Shown one piece after another: positions 21,239 to 33,157 of a DNA stretch of 64,000 bases. The translations under genes were made by a program, and so were the position numbers. Source of the DNA: Sphaerolaimus hirsutus (Eukaryota > Nematoda > Chromadorea > Monhysterida > Sphaerolaimidae); NCBI GenBank assembly GCA_964036195.1, contig CAXIWS010000609.1, positions 1-64,000 of the forward strand, written 5' to 3'. Each line of letters opens with the position of its first letter. The stretch's first letter is position 1. The notes under the pieces are model-generated. The model was not told where the DNA came from. It saw nothing but the letters and a program-made list of their open reading frames with translations, and ran no database searches.

Positions 21239-23831
21239 AGATGCATGGAAGATGGGTCGCATCGAGCAGTTAGAGCCCAGCAAAGATGGACAGATTCGCT
21301 CAGCAAAAGTCAGAACTGCCAACAGAAATGTGGTCAGCAGACCACTCAATCAAATGTATCCCCTGGAAATCAATTCAAAGACAATGGATATCCCAGAGAC
21401 AGCAGTGACAGTCGAAGTGGATTTACTGGACCCAGCAATTGTCCAGAAACATGTCAGAAATCAGAGCTCGAACAGAGACTCTGTACCAAACCCTGCTCAA
21501 AACCCTGCTCAGAGGAACTCAGCATCAGATAGAGTCCTGAGGAGTGCAACAGGGAAAGCCACAGCAACCACCAGCAGTCTGGTGATTGGAATGCTGTGCA
21601 TGGTGTTGATGCTGACAGGCATGTTAAAGTCAGCAACGCTGAGAGAAGCCGGCAAGGCTTACAGCGAAGTATTTTCCAGAACATACGTTCTAGAAACCTC
21701 GACAGTAAGGCCACCATCATTGGCAGCGCATCATGGATTGCCGCCTTTGCCTTCAGAATGGCCACCAAAATCTGTCAGAGAAATGCAGACTTATGAGAGA
21801 TTCAAGGATGCAATCAAGGATCATCCTGTGGAACAAGTGATCAGCTCACAAAGCCAGAAGTATCAGATTTGCACCAGTGGAAGGCATGGACATGTGCTTA
21901 CAGTTCCTGAAGAAGTGCAGTGCCATATCCCACCAAGGAATTTTGTCAAGGCAATGAAAGTTACACTTTACGCACAGAGACAGATTCCACAGAAAGAGAA
22001 AGCATACAGATGCTACATCAGAATCAAAGAGATCATCACACACACCAGTTTCTGGGGAGCGAAAGGCATTACAGGCAATTTTGAGAAATACCAACAAGTT
22101 GGCGTGGTAGCCTGTAACTATGCAAGAATTCACAAGATGTTCAGAGGAACACCTTTGGTGGAAATGGAGCCCAGAGTGTGGACAACCAATCAAACCTTGA
22201 ATGTGGAATATTCATGGTGTTGTCATGACAAAGAAAATGTCGTCAGTAACTTCTACATGGAAGAAGGAACCGTGGCTTCACTCGATGGAAAGACTGTAAT
22301 CAGCAACTTGCAAGATTTCAGCCAGTGCAGAGCCATGATGGGACATTGCAGAGACCACAATTATGGAATCACAGTGTGGGATACGGAGAATTTCAAGCAT
22401 CAATGTGCATATGAGAGAATTGGCAGATTCAAATCAGAAATATCTGGCCAGACAATTATTGTGTCAAAATTGCAAGCAGCATACTCCCACAGCAACAAGA
22501 CAAAAAGGCCAATTGGTTCAGAATGTGTTCCGGGAGACACATACTACACCGATCAAGGACGTGTATTCATCCAGTTCGACAGAAGAGAAGATGTGCCTGT
22601 GGAATGGGCAATGCCAGGAAAAATAGTGGAGGCAAGAGAGTCGACAATCAGTGGAACATTGTATGCCAGATTGGACGACAGAAACTCCAAGTTTCAGTTC
22701 CTGCAACATGTGGTCAGAGAGATGACTCAGGCACAATTTGCGATTGTATGGCATCAGCTATGTCAACTTCGCAAGAACCAGCTGGACATGTTGACTCAGC
22801 TTTTTCGCATCGATCCAACATTAGGGATTCGAGCCATGCTGGGAAGACAGGATGTTCATGCAGAATGGGCTGGAGAAGCAATTATGTTTTGGGAATGCAA
22901 GGAAGTGCAGCCATACATTATTTATCAGACAGGAAAAGTGGGAGAGACATGCTACAAATACACACCAATGAGATTGGACAGAGATGGGCCCTTGTGGTTC
23001 AAGAGCCCAGGCAGCAGAGATTTGGTGGAGAAATCACCAGAAGAGGACTGCAGCCACACCACACCGCACCTGTACAGAAATGAGCATGGACAATGGAAGT
23101 CCGCTCATGGAATGGTGCATGTCACAGAGACGCCAATTGAAATGACATGGAAAGGACAGTGGCAGGCCTTCACGTTTGACGCGCCTCACCTGTTCACCAA
23201 CATTGTCAACAGAGCGACCAATTTCATGGATGTCAGAGGCCAGATTCAGAGACTACAGAATTTGGAGCATGTGCAGAACCAGTTGATCGATTACACAGCA
23301 GATATGTCATTGGATCCCAGAGTGATCAGAAATTCAATAGAAGGCATTGGAGCTGGAATTGGACAGACAGCAGCAGGAATCGGCAAGGCATATGGTCACT
23401 ATATATCTGGAGTATCAAAAGGGTACACTAAATTTATGGGAGGAATGCTGAAAGGACCCTTTCAAGTGATCATCAACACAATCGCAATGCTGCTGGGGAT
23501 CACAATCCTGATAGCCGGAATCGTAGCTGCAGGATACCTGTGGTACAATTGGAGAATTGCCACAGGGAAGCCAGTGATTCCACCATGCGTATACACATGC
23601 ATATGGAAATGCATAGTGTGCCCGTTCAAATGCATAAGGCTATGCTTCAGAGCCATCAGATATACTATCAAGAAATCAACTCAGAAAGAGACCAATTATC
23701 CACAAAGAAAAGTACGCAAGACAGAGTTGAGACCAGCAATCAAGAGGAGAGCCAGATCCAACTCAACACAGAAGAACAGAAACCGAGGACAGAATGGCAA
23801 AGTCACTATCAGCATACGTTCAGCCAGATGA
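21239..23831 (+). pseudogene. Integrase C-terminus and envelope-like glycoprotein of copy B
   Basis: The frame is open from the integrase tail into an envelope-like protein. A hydrophobic signal-like segment starts near 21576, followed by a long ectodomain with many Cys, NQT and NKT glycosylation sites, a Gly-rich stretch, a membrane span near 23466-23550 and a Cys-rich tail. In retroelements such proteins are captured viral entry glycoproteins. The frame ends early because sequence near 23775 differs from D and shifts it. The source virus group is not clear by eye. Confidence 0.78.
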
Positions 23832-24099
23832 AAGTTCAGCTGATGAAGGACAAGTCAGAGCCAGGAACAGAGACAGTGTTCACATGCCTGATATCCGCAA
23901 ATTCACCTCACGCAAACGCGCAGGAAGCGACACGGGCAACTACTTACTTCATCATCAGGCTAGGTTGGCGTTGGCATCACCAGCAACCGGACCTGTGACT
24001 TCACGCACGCCCACGACTTCGTGCACGACCACGTTCACCACCGAGGCGACTGTGGAAACGCCACTCATCACTTTGGCGCCCACCACCACCAGCATGTGA
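23832..24099 (+). pseudogene. Former C-terminal tail of the copy B envelope, other frame
   Basis: In the frame that matches D's tail, coding similarity continues past 23831 and ends in a Thr/Pro-rich segment with TGA just after 24099. D instead shifts near 44915 and ends at 44966, although the Thr-rich reading also exists in D in another frame (ending 45067). Which tail is original is not clear from these two copies. Confidence 0.5.
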
Positions 24100-24100
24100 C

Positions 24101-24127
24101 GTTGCTGCAACAACGGGGTGCAGCAAC
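24101..24127 (+). promoter_or_regulatory. Hairpin before the 3' LTR, copy B
   Basis: Arms GTTGCTGCA and TGCAGCAAC are perfectly complementary around a 9-base loop ACAACGGGG. The hairpin ends 14 bp before the 3' LTR and is identical in D (45069-45095). No purine run longer than five or six bases is present between it and the LTR, where a polypurine tract would normally prime plus-strand DNA. Confidence 0.7.
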
Positions 24128-24141
24128 TCTTCCGCCCGGAG

Positions 24142-25448
24142 TGTGCTGACCGTGGCAGAATGGATGGATAAAGAAATACAGAGAATTGATAATTAGGCTC
24201 ATATTCGCACATTTACTTATTTGCACTATTTTACTTTTCATGCACTATATTTATTTACCACGCAAAAATATCAAATTATATTTCCTGCACTATATTATTT
24301 ATCCATGGAGAATATTTAATTAGGAAAGTGTTTTATGAGTAATCGATATGTTTATGTGAAATATTTAGGTTAAAAAGTCAAATAAGTTATTATTAGGTGT
24401 ATTAATATGAAATTAGGCTCATTCAACTCGCCGTAATTTTCTGATCATTATTATATATACATTTACATGGTTTACTCGCAAGTTGACAAACTCAAATCTT
24501 GTAATTATATTATGTGCTATGTATTTACTTTGGTCAGCGTCCTAATAGAGAATTAGCGCCCTGCGCGCAACTAGCATTTACTGTACGTATTTACGAAGCC
24601 CTTCGCGTGGGCATAATTGTTATAACCCTGCTCACTACTCATATTATATTGATATTTATAATACCCTGCTCAAGCTGAGTATATTATAGACCCTGCTCAA
24701 TTACAATACCCATTTACTCCAAATAAGTCCCAATTTGTTAATTATAAAATATACGTTTTCAGGAAGTGATTATTATTGTTGTGTTGAATATACCATGTTC
24801 TATTTGTGTCATTAGGAACATTTGCACTACTATTTATAATTTCCCAACCCTATCACATTAGTTCCAATGTGCGTCAATGTTTTCTGACAAATTGAAGTAA
24901 ATTTGTAAATCGGCCGAGTTTGCCGACTTCGCACCTCTCAAGATTAATAGTTTTCCATTAGCCCAATTTGTACCTGGTATTTCTTTACCATAATTGTTTG
25001 AATGTATGCACGCGCAGTATAAGGCAACTGTTTCGGCTAGATATGTTTATTTGTTGCATTTATGACTTATTTATGCATTTGAATTTAGGAAATTATTGTA
25101 GCTATGTTTTATACATCATTTTCCGTGTCTTAGCTACTTTGGAAGTTTTTACTTCAGTCTGCGGACCCCAAGCTACTGAACGAAAATAAGCTAGTGATAG
25201 AAACTTTGATTAGGAAGCTCGCTAGACTTTGCGCTTTTGTAACACGCTGTATCTGATCAAAATAAAGTACCTGAAACAATTCGAACCCCTTTTCAACACG
25301 CAACTATGAAATAAACTCAACTTGGCTGTCAACAAGTGGACGTTTGGCTACAACGGGAAATCAACCACTCTAAAGGCCGTATCTCACTACGGTCTTGGAG
25401 CTGCTGGATTCGGTGGTAGAAGACGCTGACTTCAGTGGCTTGATCACA
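24142..25448 (+). repeat. 3' LTR of copy B
   Basis: It has the same length as the 5' LTR. The final bases are TGATCACA instead of TTCATCACA, one of about 20 differences. CTTAG follows at 25449-25453, then satellite DNA in the expected phase. Confidence 0.95.
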
Positions 25449-26732
25449 CTTAGGTAAAAAGTGGCTATGGCAAAGACACCAAAACATTTGTAGATTGTGA
25501 TAGAGCACAATCTCAGCTACGCAACGGTGCATGTCTACCACCTTTCCCAAGAATGGTTAAGGTGTGAATCCTGATTCAATCAGCCAGAATTGACATTTAT
25601 TCACATTGTTGTTTCTTAGGTATAATGTGGCTATGGCAAAGACACCAAAACATTTGTAGATTGTGATAGAGCACAATCTCAGCTACGCAACGGTGCATGT
25701 CTACTACCATTCCCCAATAATGGTTAAGGCGTGAATTGTGATTCAATCGGCCAGAATTGACATTTATTCACACTTTTGTTTCTTAGGTATAAAGTGGCTA
25801 TGGCAAACACACCAAAACGTTTGTAGATTTTGATAGAGCACAATCTCAGCTACGCAACGGTGCATGTCTACCACTTTTCCCAAGAATGGTTAAGGCATGA
25901 ATTGTGGTTCAATCGGCCAGATTTGACATTTATTCACGTTTTTGTTTCTTAGGTATAAAGTGGCTATGGCAAACACACCAAAACGTTTGTAGATTTTGAT
26001 AGAGCACAATCTCAGCTACGCAATGGTGCATGTCTACCACCTTTCCCAAAAATGGTTAAGGCGTGAATCGTGGTTCAATTGGCCAGATTTGACATTAATT
26101 CACGTTTTTGTTTCTTAGGTATAAAGTGGCTATGGCAAACACACCAAAACGTTTGTAAATTTTGATAGAGCACAATTTCAGCTACGCAACGGTGCACGTC
26201 TACCACCTTTCTCAAGAATGGTTAAGGCGTGAATCGTGGTTCAATCGGCCAGATTTGACATTTATTCACGTTTTTGTTTCTTAGGTATAAAGTGGCTATG
26301 GCAAACACACCAAAACGTTTGTAGATTTTGATAGAGCACAATCTCAGCTACACAACGGTGCATGTCTACCACCTTTCCCAATAATGGTTAAGGCGTGAAT
26401 TGTGATTCAATCGGCCAGAATTGACATTTATTCACACTTTTGTTTCTTAGGTATAAAGTGGCTATGGCAAACACACCAAAACATTTGTAGATTGTGATAG
26501 AGCACAATCTCAGCTACGCAACGGTGCATGTCTACCACCATTCCCCAATAATGGTGAAGGCATGAATTGTGATTCAATTGGCCAGACTTGACATTTATTC
26601 ACATTTTTTTTTCTTAGGTATAAAGTGGCTATGGCAAACACACCAAAACGTTTGTAGATTGTGATAGAGCACAATCTCAGCTACGCAACGGTGCATGTCT
26701 ACCACCATTCCCACAAATGGTTAAGGCGTGAA
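25449..26732. repeat. 167-bp tandem satellite, block 2 (about 7.7 monomers)
   Basis: The array resumes with CTTAGGTA(A)AAAGTGGC, the second half of the monomer split by copy B, so B inserted into a continuous array. GGCGTGAA at 26725-26732 is the left target copy of hAT-3. Confidence 0.94.
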
Positions 26733-27829
26733 TAGCATTGAAAAAAATGACAGATTTTGAGAAAATATAATTAAATATTATCTCAGAAAATCTCTCAAGC
26801 AAAAAATATAATTAAATCTCTTGGGTCATTTTTGAAAATATAATTAAATCTCTGAGAAAATCTCTTGCAGTTCAAAAAAATCTCATAAAATCTCTCAACT
26901 TAAAGTATGATTTAATCAATATTTCAAGGTGTTTGAACCATTGATAGTAGAAATTAAGCACATTATGTGTTGTTTGACTTTTTCATTCACAATTTCATAT
27001 GATAATAGCATATTGTCTTCTGATGGCTAACTGTGTACTATCATGTATTTAGTATCTGAAAAATGAACAAAAATGTGGTTTAGGCACATTTGTCCTCATA
27101 GTAGAATAAAAAACTTTCACATGTGATGATCCCCACAGAATTTATCAGATGACTTTTTCACCAAAATTTGATAACTATATTTCCAAAACATGCCGTCAAC
27201 TCTTTAGTTGTTAAAACGGCTTGAACCCAGTGCCATAAATTTACCCGTTGCACAAGTAGCAACACTCAGCGCCAATTCAGACTCAGCGCTTAAATACAGC
27301 CCCATACTTGAGCATTGGGTTTTCATGGGACTGCAGGGGTTCAGTATGGTCCAGGGGTTAAACATATCTACGTTTACTCAAAAATACAAATACTTGAGTA
27401 CTAAGTAAATACATCTAAATTCCCTCTGAAAACGTACCATTACTATCTTTTATGTATACTTCCTGAAAGTACTTGAGTACAGAAAATGTATTTCAGATAA
27501 CTTTTTATTGGCTCTTTCATGCCATAGAACAGAAAAAGGAAGGAAAAACTACAAATGGAGGGAAAATAGGCAAAAATTGGTAATGAGCAAATATATAAAT
27601 AGTTAAAAATAGATGAAAATTGGCAAAAAGCACATGAACTAGTGAATTTGAAGGTGAAAATGGTCAAATATAGAGAGATTTTCTCGAGAGATTTTCTCAA
27701 TCAGGAGAAAATATAATTAAATCTCTCTGGAAAATCATGGAAAAAATATAAATCTCAGAAAATCTTATATTTTCTGAGATTTTCTGAGATTTTTTAAATA
27801 TAAATATCCCAGAGATTTTTTCAATGCTA
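26733..27829. mobile_element. hAT-3: 1.1-kb non-autonomous hAT-like element
   Basis: Ends TAGCATTGAAAAAA and TTTTTTCAATGCTA are inverted repeats, and GGCGTGAA is duplicated at 26725-26732 and 27830-27837. About 200 bp inside each end is filled with AGAAAATCTC and ATATAATTAAATCTC motifs. The middle is A/T-rich with TACTTGAGTAC repeats near 27390 and 27470. There is no coding region. Its 8-bp duplication and TAG/CTA ends match hAT-1 and hAT-2, though its sequence is unrelated. Confidence 0.8.
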
Positions 27830-28090
27830 GGCGTGAATCATGATTCAATCGGCCAGAATTGACATTTATTCACATTTTTGTTTCTTAGGTATAAAGTGGC
27901 TACGGCAAACACACCAAAACGTTTGTAGATTTTGATAAAGCACAATCTCAGCTACGCAACGGTGCATGTATACCACCTTTCCCAAGAATGGTTAAGGCAT
28001 GAATCATGATTCAATCGACCAGAATTGACATTTATTCATGTTTTTGTTTCTTAGGTATAAAGTGGCTATGGCAAACACACCAAAACGTTT
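27830..28090. repeat. 167-bp satellite, block 3
   Basis: About 1.5 monomers continue the array after hAT-3 and stop abruptly at CAAAACGTTT, where copy C begins. Copy C has no LTR here. Confidence 0.92.
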
Positions 28091-28096
28091 AAAATG

Positions 28097-28957
28097 TTTC
28101 CCAGTATTGATAGCCTTGTTAGTGCTTGCGCTGAGCACCTTTTCTGTCAACTTGAATTGCGTCACATTATCTGAAATCACTGCCTCAGGCTTTCCGCGCC
28201 TGGCAATGAATCTCCTGACTGCGTTCAGGAATTCTTGTGCTGTCATGTCCAGCACACTTTCCAGGTGAACTGCACGTGTCACCATACATGTGAACAAACA
28301 GATCCACATTTTCCTGTGATCTTTGTCCACTTTGTACCAAACTGGTCCCAAGTAATCCAAGCCCGTGTACTGGAACGGTCTGGCTCTCTGAACTCTGGTT
28401 TCTGGTAAATCTGGCATTGGTGGAAGCTGGTACGGCTTTGCTCCCAATTTCTGACAGGTTGGGCAGGTTCTGGTCACATTGTAGATCACCTGTCTGCCCT
28501 GTGTGATCCAGTACTTTTGTCTGATCGCTGCTAACGTGTGTTGCACTCCTGCGTGCATCAATTTCTCATGCTGGTCTCTGACGATCAGCTGAGTCACTGT
28601 AGCCGTTGCTGGCAACAGTGTGAGTGGCACTGTGACCTCCTGTGGGTCAGTATGCTCCATTCTGCCGTGGCACTTCAGGATTTCGTCCTGATGCATTTGC
28701 ACATAGAGCCATTTGATCAACTGCTGGTCTGCAGCTGCTTTCTTGCCATTCTGGCTGACCTTGCTGTGGCCTGTTGCCAGAATCTCTGCCACTCCTTTGT
28801 AATGATTCTGTTGCGTCACTTTGATCCAATATTTCAACGCAATCCCTCTTTCTTCAATACTGATAATTCCCTGTGGTTTCATTGTACCACAGATACTTTC
28901 CATGATTTCTGACAGTACATTCTGACTGTTGTTTTTGCTGCGCTTTTTGTGCATCTG
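28097..28957 (-). pseudogene. integrase of copy C, truncated
   Basis: The frame restarts after a TGA at 28958-28960 and covers the end of the RNase H-integrase linker, the zinc region and both catalytic Asp blocks. It then runs into satellite before the catalytic Glu, so it cannot encode a working integrase. The fused reading frame continues about 30 codons into satellite (to 28004), with no meaning. Confidence 0.87.
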
Positions 28958-31050
28958 TCACACAAATCTCATCACATATACTGTTGCATCCAGCAATTTT
29001 GTCAATGATGAGAATCTTTGTATCTCAATTCCCAACATGTTGCTTTGCTTGCTTTCATCAGCTTGCTCCTTGCTGGCATCTGGGTCACTGACCACTTGCT
29101 GTGTGGCGCCCAGGTAAATTGGACTGGCTTTTGGGAACTTGAGCTCTTCTTTCTTGATTTCTGCCATTACTTCTGGCGTGACTGGCTCCACTTTTGGCTC
29201 TGGCCACTCTCCAGTCATTAGCCATTCTGGCCCCTTCCACCACAGGTTACTGCTTTCCAACTCTGACATATTCATGCCTCTTGTGGCCATGTCAGCTGGG
29301 TTCTCCAGTCCTGCAATGTGTCTGATGTGCATGTTCTCTGTCTCACTCTGAATTTTCCTGATTTCATCCAATCTATTCTTGACAAAACATGCCAGTGGCT
29401 TCGCTGTTGTCAGCCATTTCAGACAACAGGTTGAATCTGACCATACGACTGTCTGACTGAATTTGACGTCCTTGAGCTCTTTGTGAATAAATTTTGACAT
29501 TCTGCTGCCGATCAACATTGCTAACAATTCCAGCCGTGGAATTGTCACTTCTGGTTTCTTTGGAGCAAGTCTCAATCTGGAGTACAGCAGGCTTGATGTG
29601 CCGCTGTCATGTTCTGTTTTCTGGCATATGTATGCCGCTGCGCTGTATGCCATTGCTGAGGCATCAATGAAAATGTGCAGTTGTGCATCTGCACCACTCT
29701 GATAATTCAAATTTCTGTTGAACTTGATCTGTCCAACTTTGAGCAATTCTATCTCCAATTGCTGCCAAATTACTGTCTGTTCCTCAGACAGGGGTGTGTC
29801 CCATTCTTTGGCACTTGGTCCTGAATGCCATAACGTCTGCAAAAATCTCTTTGCTGGCAGTAGGACGGGACTGACGAGTCCCATTGGATCAAAACATCCC
29901 GCAGTCACCTTTGCAACTGTCCTTTTTGTGGGAAGTTTGATTTTCTGGTCAGTTTCTGATAATTGTGATTGCTGAACTGCCTTTGGCGTTTTCAGCCACA
30001 TCTGGTCGCTCTCTGTGTCCCATTTCATTCCTAGGACTGTTGTGACAATTTCCTTGGCCACATCTGATTCTGCCAATTGCCAAGTAAAATTCTTGTTGTT
30101 GCTGTTCCATTCTCTCAGATTCATCTGTGCCTCTGTGAACAGCACTTTGGATTCCTGGTACAATTCGATTGCTTTCTGCTCTGTGTCCACACTAAGGATC
30201 AAATTATCCACATACAGATTTTCATCAATCAACTTTGCATTTTCGGTGCTGGTTTGATTCAGGTGATATCTGACTGTCAGCGCCAGCAGCGCTGGACTGC
30301 AGATTATACCAAATGGCACTCTGACAAATCTGTAAATCTGAATGTTGTCCTCCATGGATGGTTTCGTGGGATCTTTGTACCACATAAATCTTGTCACGTC
30401 TCTGTCACTGTCCTGCAGACTGATCTGCAGAAATGCTTTCTCTATGTCTGCGACCAGTGCAATTCCATGCAATCGGAATCGCATCAGCATCCCTACCAGC
30501 TGTGGTAGTATAACTGGACCGCGGTACATGCACTCATTCAAGCTTGGCATGCCTGGCGGTTTTGCTGAGGCATCATATACCTCTCTGACCTTTGTGGTAG
30601 TTTTCTCTGGTGTTATCACTGGTTGATGAGGCAAAATATGGAACTTTCTGCCATCCAAAATATCCTCTTGCACTTTCTCAATCACTCCTTGCTCCTCTTG
30701 TGCTTTCATAATTGCCTGAATTTTCTCCAATAATTCTGGGTCTCTTTTGAGCCTGTTGGTGAGGTACCTGAACCTCTTGAACGCCATTGCTTTGTTGTCT
30801 GGGAGTTCATGCAAATTCGGCTTGTACATGAACTTTACAGAGTACCGTCCATCTGGGTTTCTCTGTACACTCTCATTGAATTGCTTGATGGCCTCATCAT
30901 CCTTGACGAGGTCTGGCTGGTCCATTATGCCAATGGTATCCAGTCTGTCCATATCTTTGACATTTGGTACAGGAGCAATTGATAACGGTGCTTCCTCGTA
31001 CCACTTTTCTCTCTGAATTTGATGCACAATTGTGTTGACCACCACCACAT
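28958..31050 (-). pseudogene. pol of copy C: reverse transcriptase and RNase H
   Basis: About 695 open codons carry RT (LPHQPVITP, IEKAFLQI, YVDN) and RNase H (FIDAS, RLEL, WSDS). The downstream end is TGA where A, B and D have CGA. The upstream end is a 1-bp gain near 31045 (24 bases where A has 23), which puts protease and RT in different frames. Confidence 0.87.
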
Positions 31051-32406
31051 TGTGCGCCATCCGTGGTCCATTGATTACTGTTGGTTGTCAGCTGCCCACG
31101 TCCCATCAGTAATCCCAATCCTGATGGAATTACATACAATCCTGACGGAAGTCTGGTGGTGCTGGTGTTTCTGGACATCAAGTCCCATAAATAATTCAAG
31201 CCCACTATAATATCTGGCTTGAATGTGCACTCTGTTCCCTTTTTCTTGGGAATTCTATCTGCAAACTAACTCTCATCTGGGAAGTACTTCTGCAGGTATT
31301 TTTCGTCCTGTTCTGACACAGGCACTTTGACTTGTTCTGTGGTCAACGTCGGGACCACATCAGACACCATATCCACTTTCTGGCCATTTCTGAGCCGCAT
31401 TCTGAATTCCACTTGCTGTACCACTTTATAGTGTGGCTTTTCATTTCCGAATGTGTACACCTGGATGTGGTGTTCACCTGTACTCTTCAAATTGAGTTTC
31501 TTGGCCACTTTCTCTGACATGTACGTTCCCTGGGATCCTGTGTCCAGGAATGCTTGAATCTGTAGTGGTGGCTGTTCAGGCTCCATCTCTGTATCTATTT
31601 CTGAAGCCTCAATCACGGTTCTGGCTGTCATCAGCATTGACATATTCCTGTTTACTGACAGGTTCACTGACGTATTCTGTTGCTTTGTATTTGGTTCTGT
31701 AACCACTGTGCTGGATATGGTTTCTGTCTCCACCATTTCTGGTCCAGCTTCTTCCACAGTGACACAATTCACTGTGGCTTTTCTCTGTTGGCTCTGTGCT
31801 GGTCGACCGGCTGTCGGCACAGACTTTCTGCCATTGTTTGCTGATTGCTGGCCATTCTGTTGACCATTTGCTCTGAATGCTGGAACTTGCCGTCCAGCAT
31901 TTCCATTGCCATTGTCACCAAATTTCTCTGGGCACACTGCACTGTGGTGCCTATTGGACTTGCAATAGAAACAATTTCTCATAAATTGACACTGAGCCAT
32001 ATAATGCCCTTTCTGCAGGCATCTCAGGCATCGCTCTGCCTTTGACAAAATCATTCTCCTTTCTCTGGCAGTTTTGAACTTTGGACATTTATCATTAAAG
32101 TGTAATTGCTGTGTGTCATTGCAGAACACACACAGCCTCCCAGGATTCATGAATCCAGCCTGCGGTGCATTCTGACCATTCTGGATCACAGACATGCTCC
32201 CTGTGCTGGTCCTAGGGTTCTCTGGCCATCTGAATCGATTCCCATTGCCTTGGAACCAATTATTGAATTGCTGTGCGCATGGATTATTCCCGAATCCCTG
32301 GCGCGATTGCTGAACTGGTGCATCAGTGTTCTGTGCGTGCTGTACAGCCTCACTGAGTGCTAGCTGCTTGCCAAACAGCTTTCTGAATTTCTCCACCGTC
32401 AAGGCT
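31051..32406 (-). pseudogene. gag C-terminus and protease of copy C
   Basis: This open piece has the three zinc knuckles, the Gln/Asn-rich linker and the protease DTGSQ motif. A TAG at 31266-31268 interrupts it where D and A have TAC. The short remainder to 31051 leads to the frameshift. Its upstream edge is a deletion of about 125-130 bp relative to A (between positions like 4338 and 4464 there) that removes part of Gag before the knuckles. Confidence 0.85.
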
Positions 32407-33157
32407 GCATTGCATCAAACAAAATTCTCATATCCTGACAGGTATTCCTAGCCTGTCACAGCTTCATGATATTACTCATCAGCGTATTTCTGACCACAAC
32501 TGGCTGATCATATCTCTTTTTGAGCATTGCAATTGCGGGTGCATAATTTTCTGCAGTCACACTCAATCCACTGATCATGCCAAATGCTGATCCTTTCAAC
32601 AAACTCCTCAAGTACAAGAACTTGGAAATGTCCTCCAAATCTGTTTGGTTATGGATGTGAGATTCGAACATTTGCCACCATTATCAAAATTTGACAATTT
32701 CCCCAGAAAACTGTTCAACTTCCAGTTTCTGTAATTTGACGCTTGTTGCTGTGGTTGCATTGGTTGAACTGGCCCCTGGAGCAGCTCCCTGAGCCGTTAG
32801 AGCCATCTGGGCAGCCATCTGCTGTATGAATGCTGTATTGACTTCATACATGGTACTTCTGCTCAGTTGCTGGATCATGTCTTGCAACTCTTCGATGTAC
32901 ACATTCATGGCTGCAATTTTCTGTGTCACCAAGTCTGACATATTTGCATATTCATCATATGAATCTTGGTACATCTTTTGTTCTTGTTCCATTTGATCGG
33001 GATCGTCAATGTCCTTGACAATATCTCTCCATGCGTCAAATTGAGTTCTCACTGTAGTCATTGCACTCTCCAATTTTGCACCTTCCTGTTTGACAGATGC
33101 AATTACTCTTCTCATTTCTGTTCTCTTCTCATCCTTTGATGACTCCGCATATATTTC
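32407..33157 (-). pseudogene. gag of copy C, central part
   Basis: This covers most of the helical N-terminal half and the DUF1759-like region. Stops lie at 32684-32686 with an adjacent TAA (A and D read CGA TCA) and at 32456-32458 (TGA for CGA). The right edge at 33157 is where copy D inserted. ATTTC (33153-33157) is D's left target duplication. Confidence 0.87.

Larger units (their letters stand above)
12903..25448 (+). mobile_element. BEL/Pao LTR retrotransposon, copy B, full length but inactivated
   Basis: Two 1307-bp LTRs (12903-14209, 24142-25448) bound the element, and CTTAG is duplicated at 12898-12902 and 25449-25453. The target is the TTTCTTAGGTATAAAG point of a satellite monomer. 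By eye the LTRs differ at about 20 positions (about 1.5%), many of them CpG decay, which suggests a fairly recent insertion. The coding frame is broken by TGA at 16606-16608, a 62-bp deletion near 17056, TGA at 20117-20119, a 1-bp gain near 21237 and a change near 23775. Confidence 0.96.
28091..33157 (-). mobile_element. BEL/Pao copy C, left segment (integrase to gag), truncated and split
   Basis: This is the distal part of a minus-strand element whose start lies at 46424-49083 beyond copy D. Envelope, integrase C-terminus and 3' LTR are missing: similarity to A, B and D stops near 28097 in integrase, six unmatched bases follow, and then satellite. It has many stops and at least one deletion of about 125-130 bp near 32407, so it is the oldest-looking copy. 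Confidence 0.92.

Noticed and set aside
27208..27700. Short open frames inside hAT-3
   Set aside because: They are A/T-rich, have no recognisable domain and no similarity to transposases by eye.
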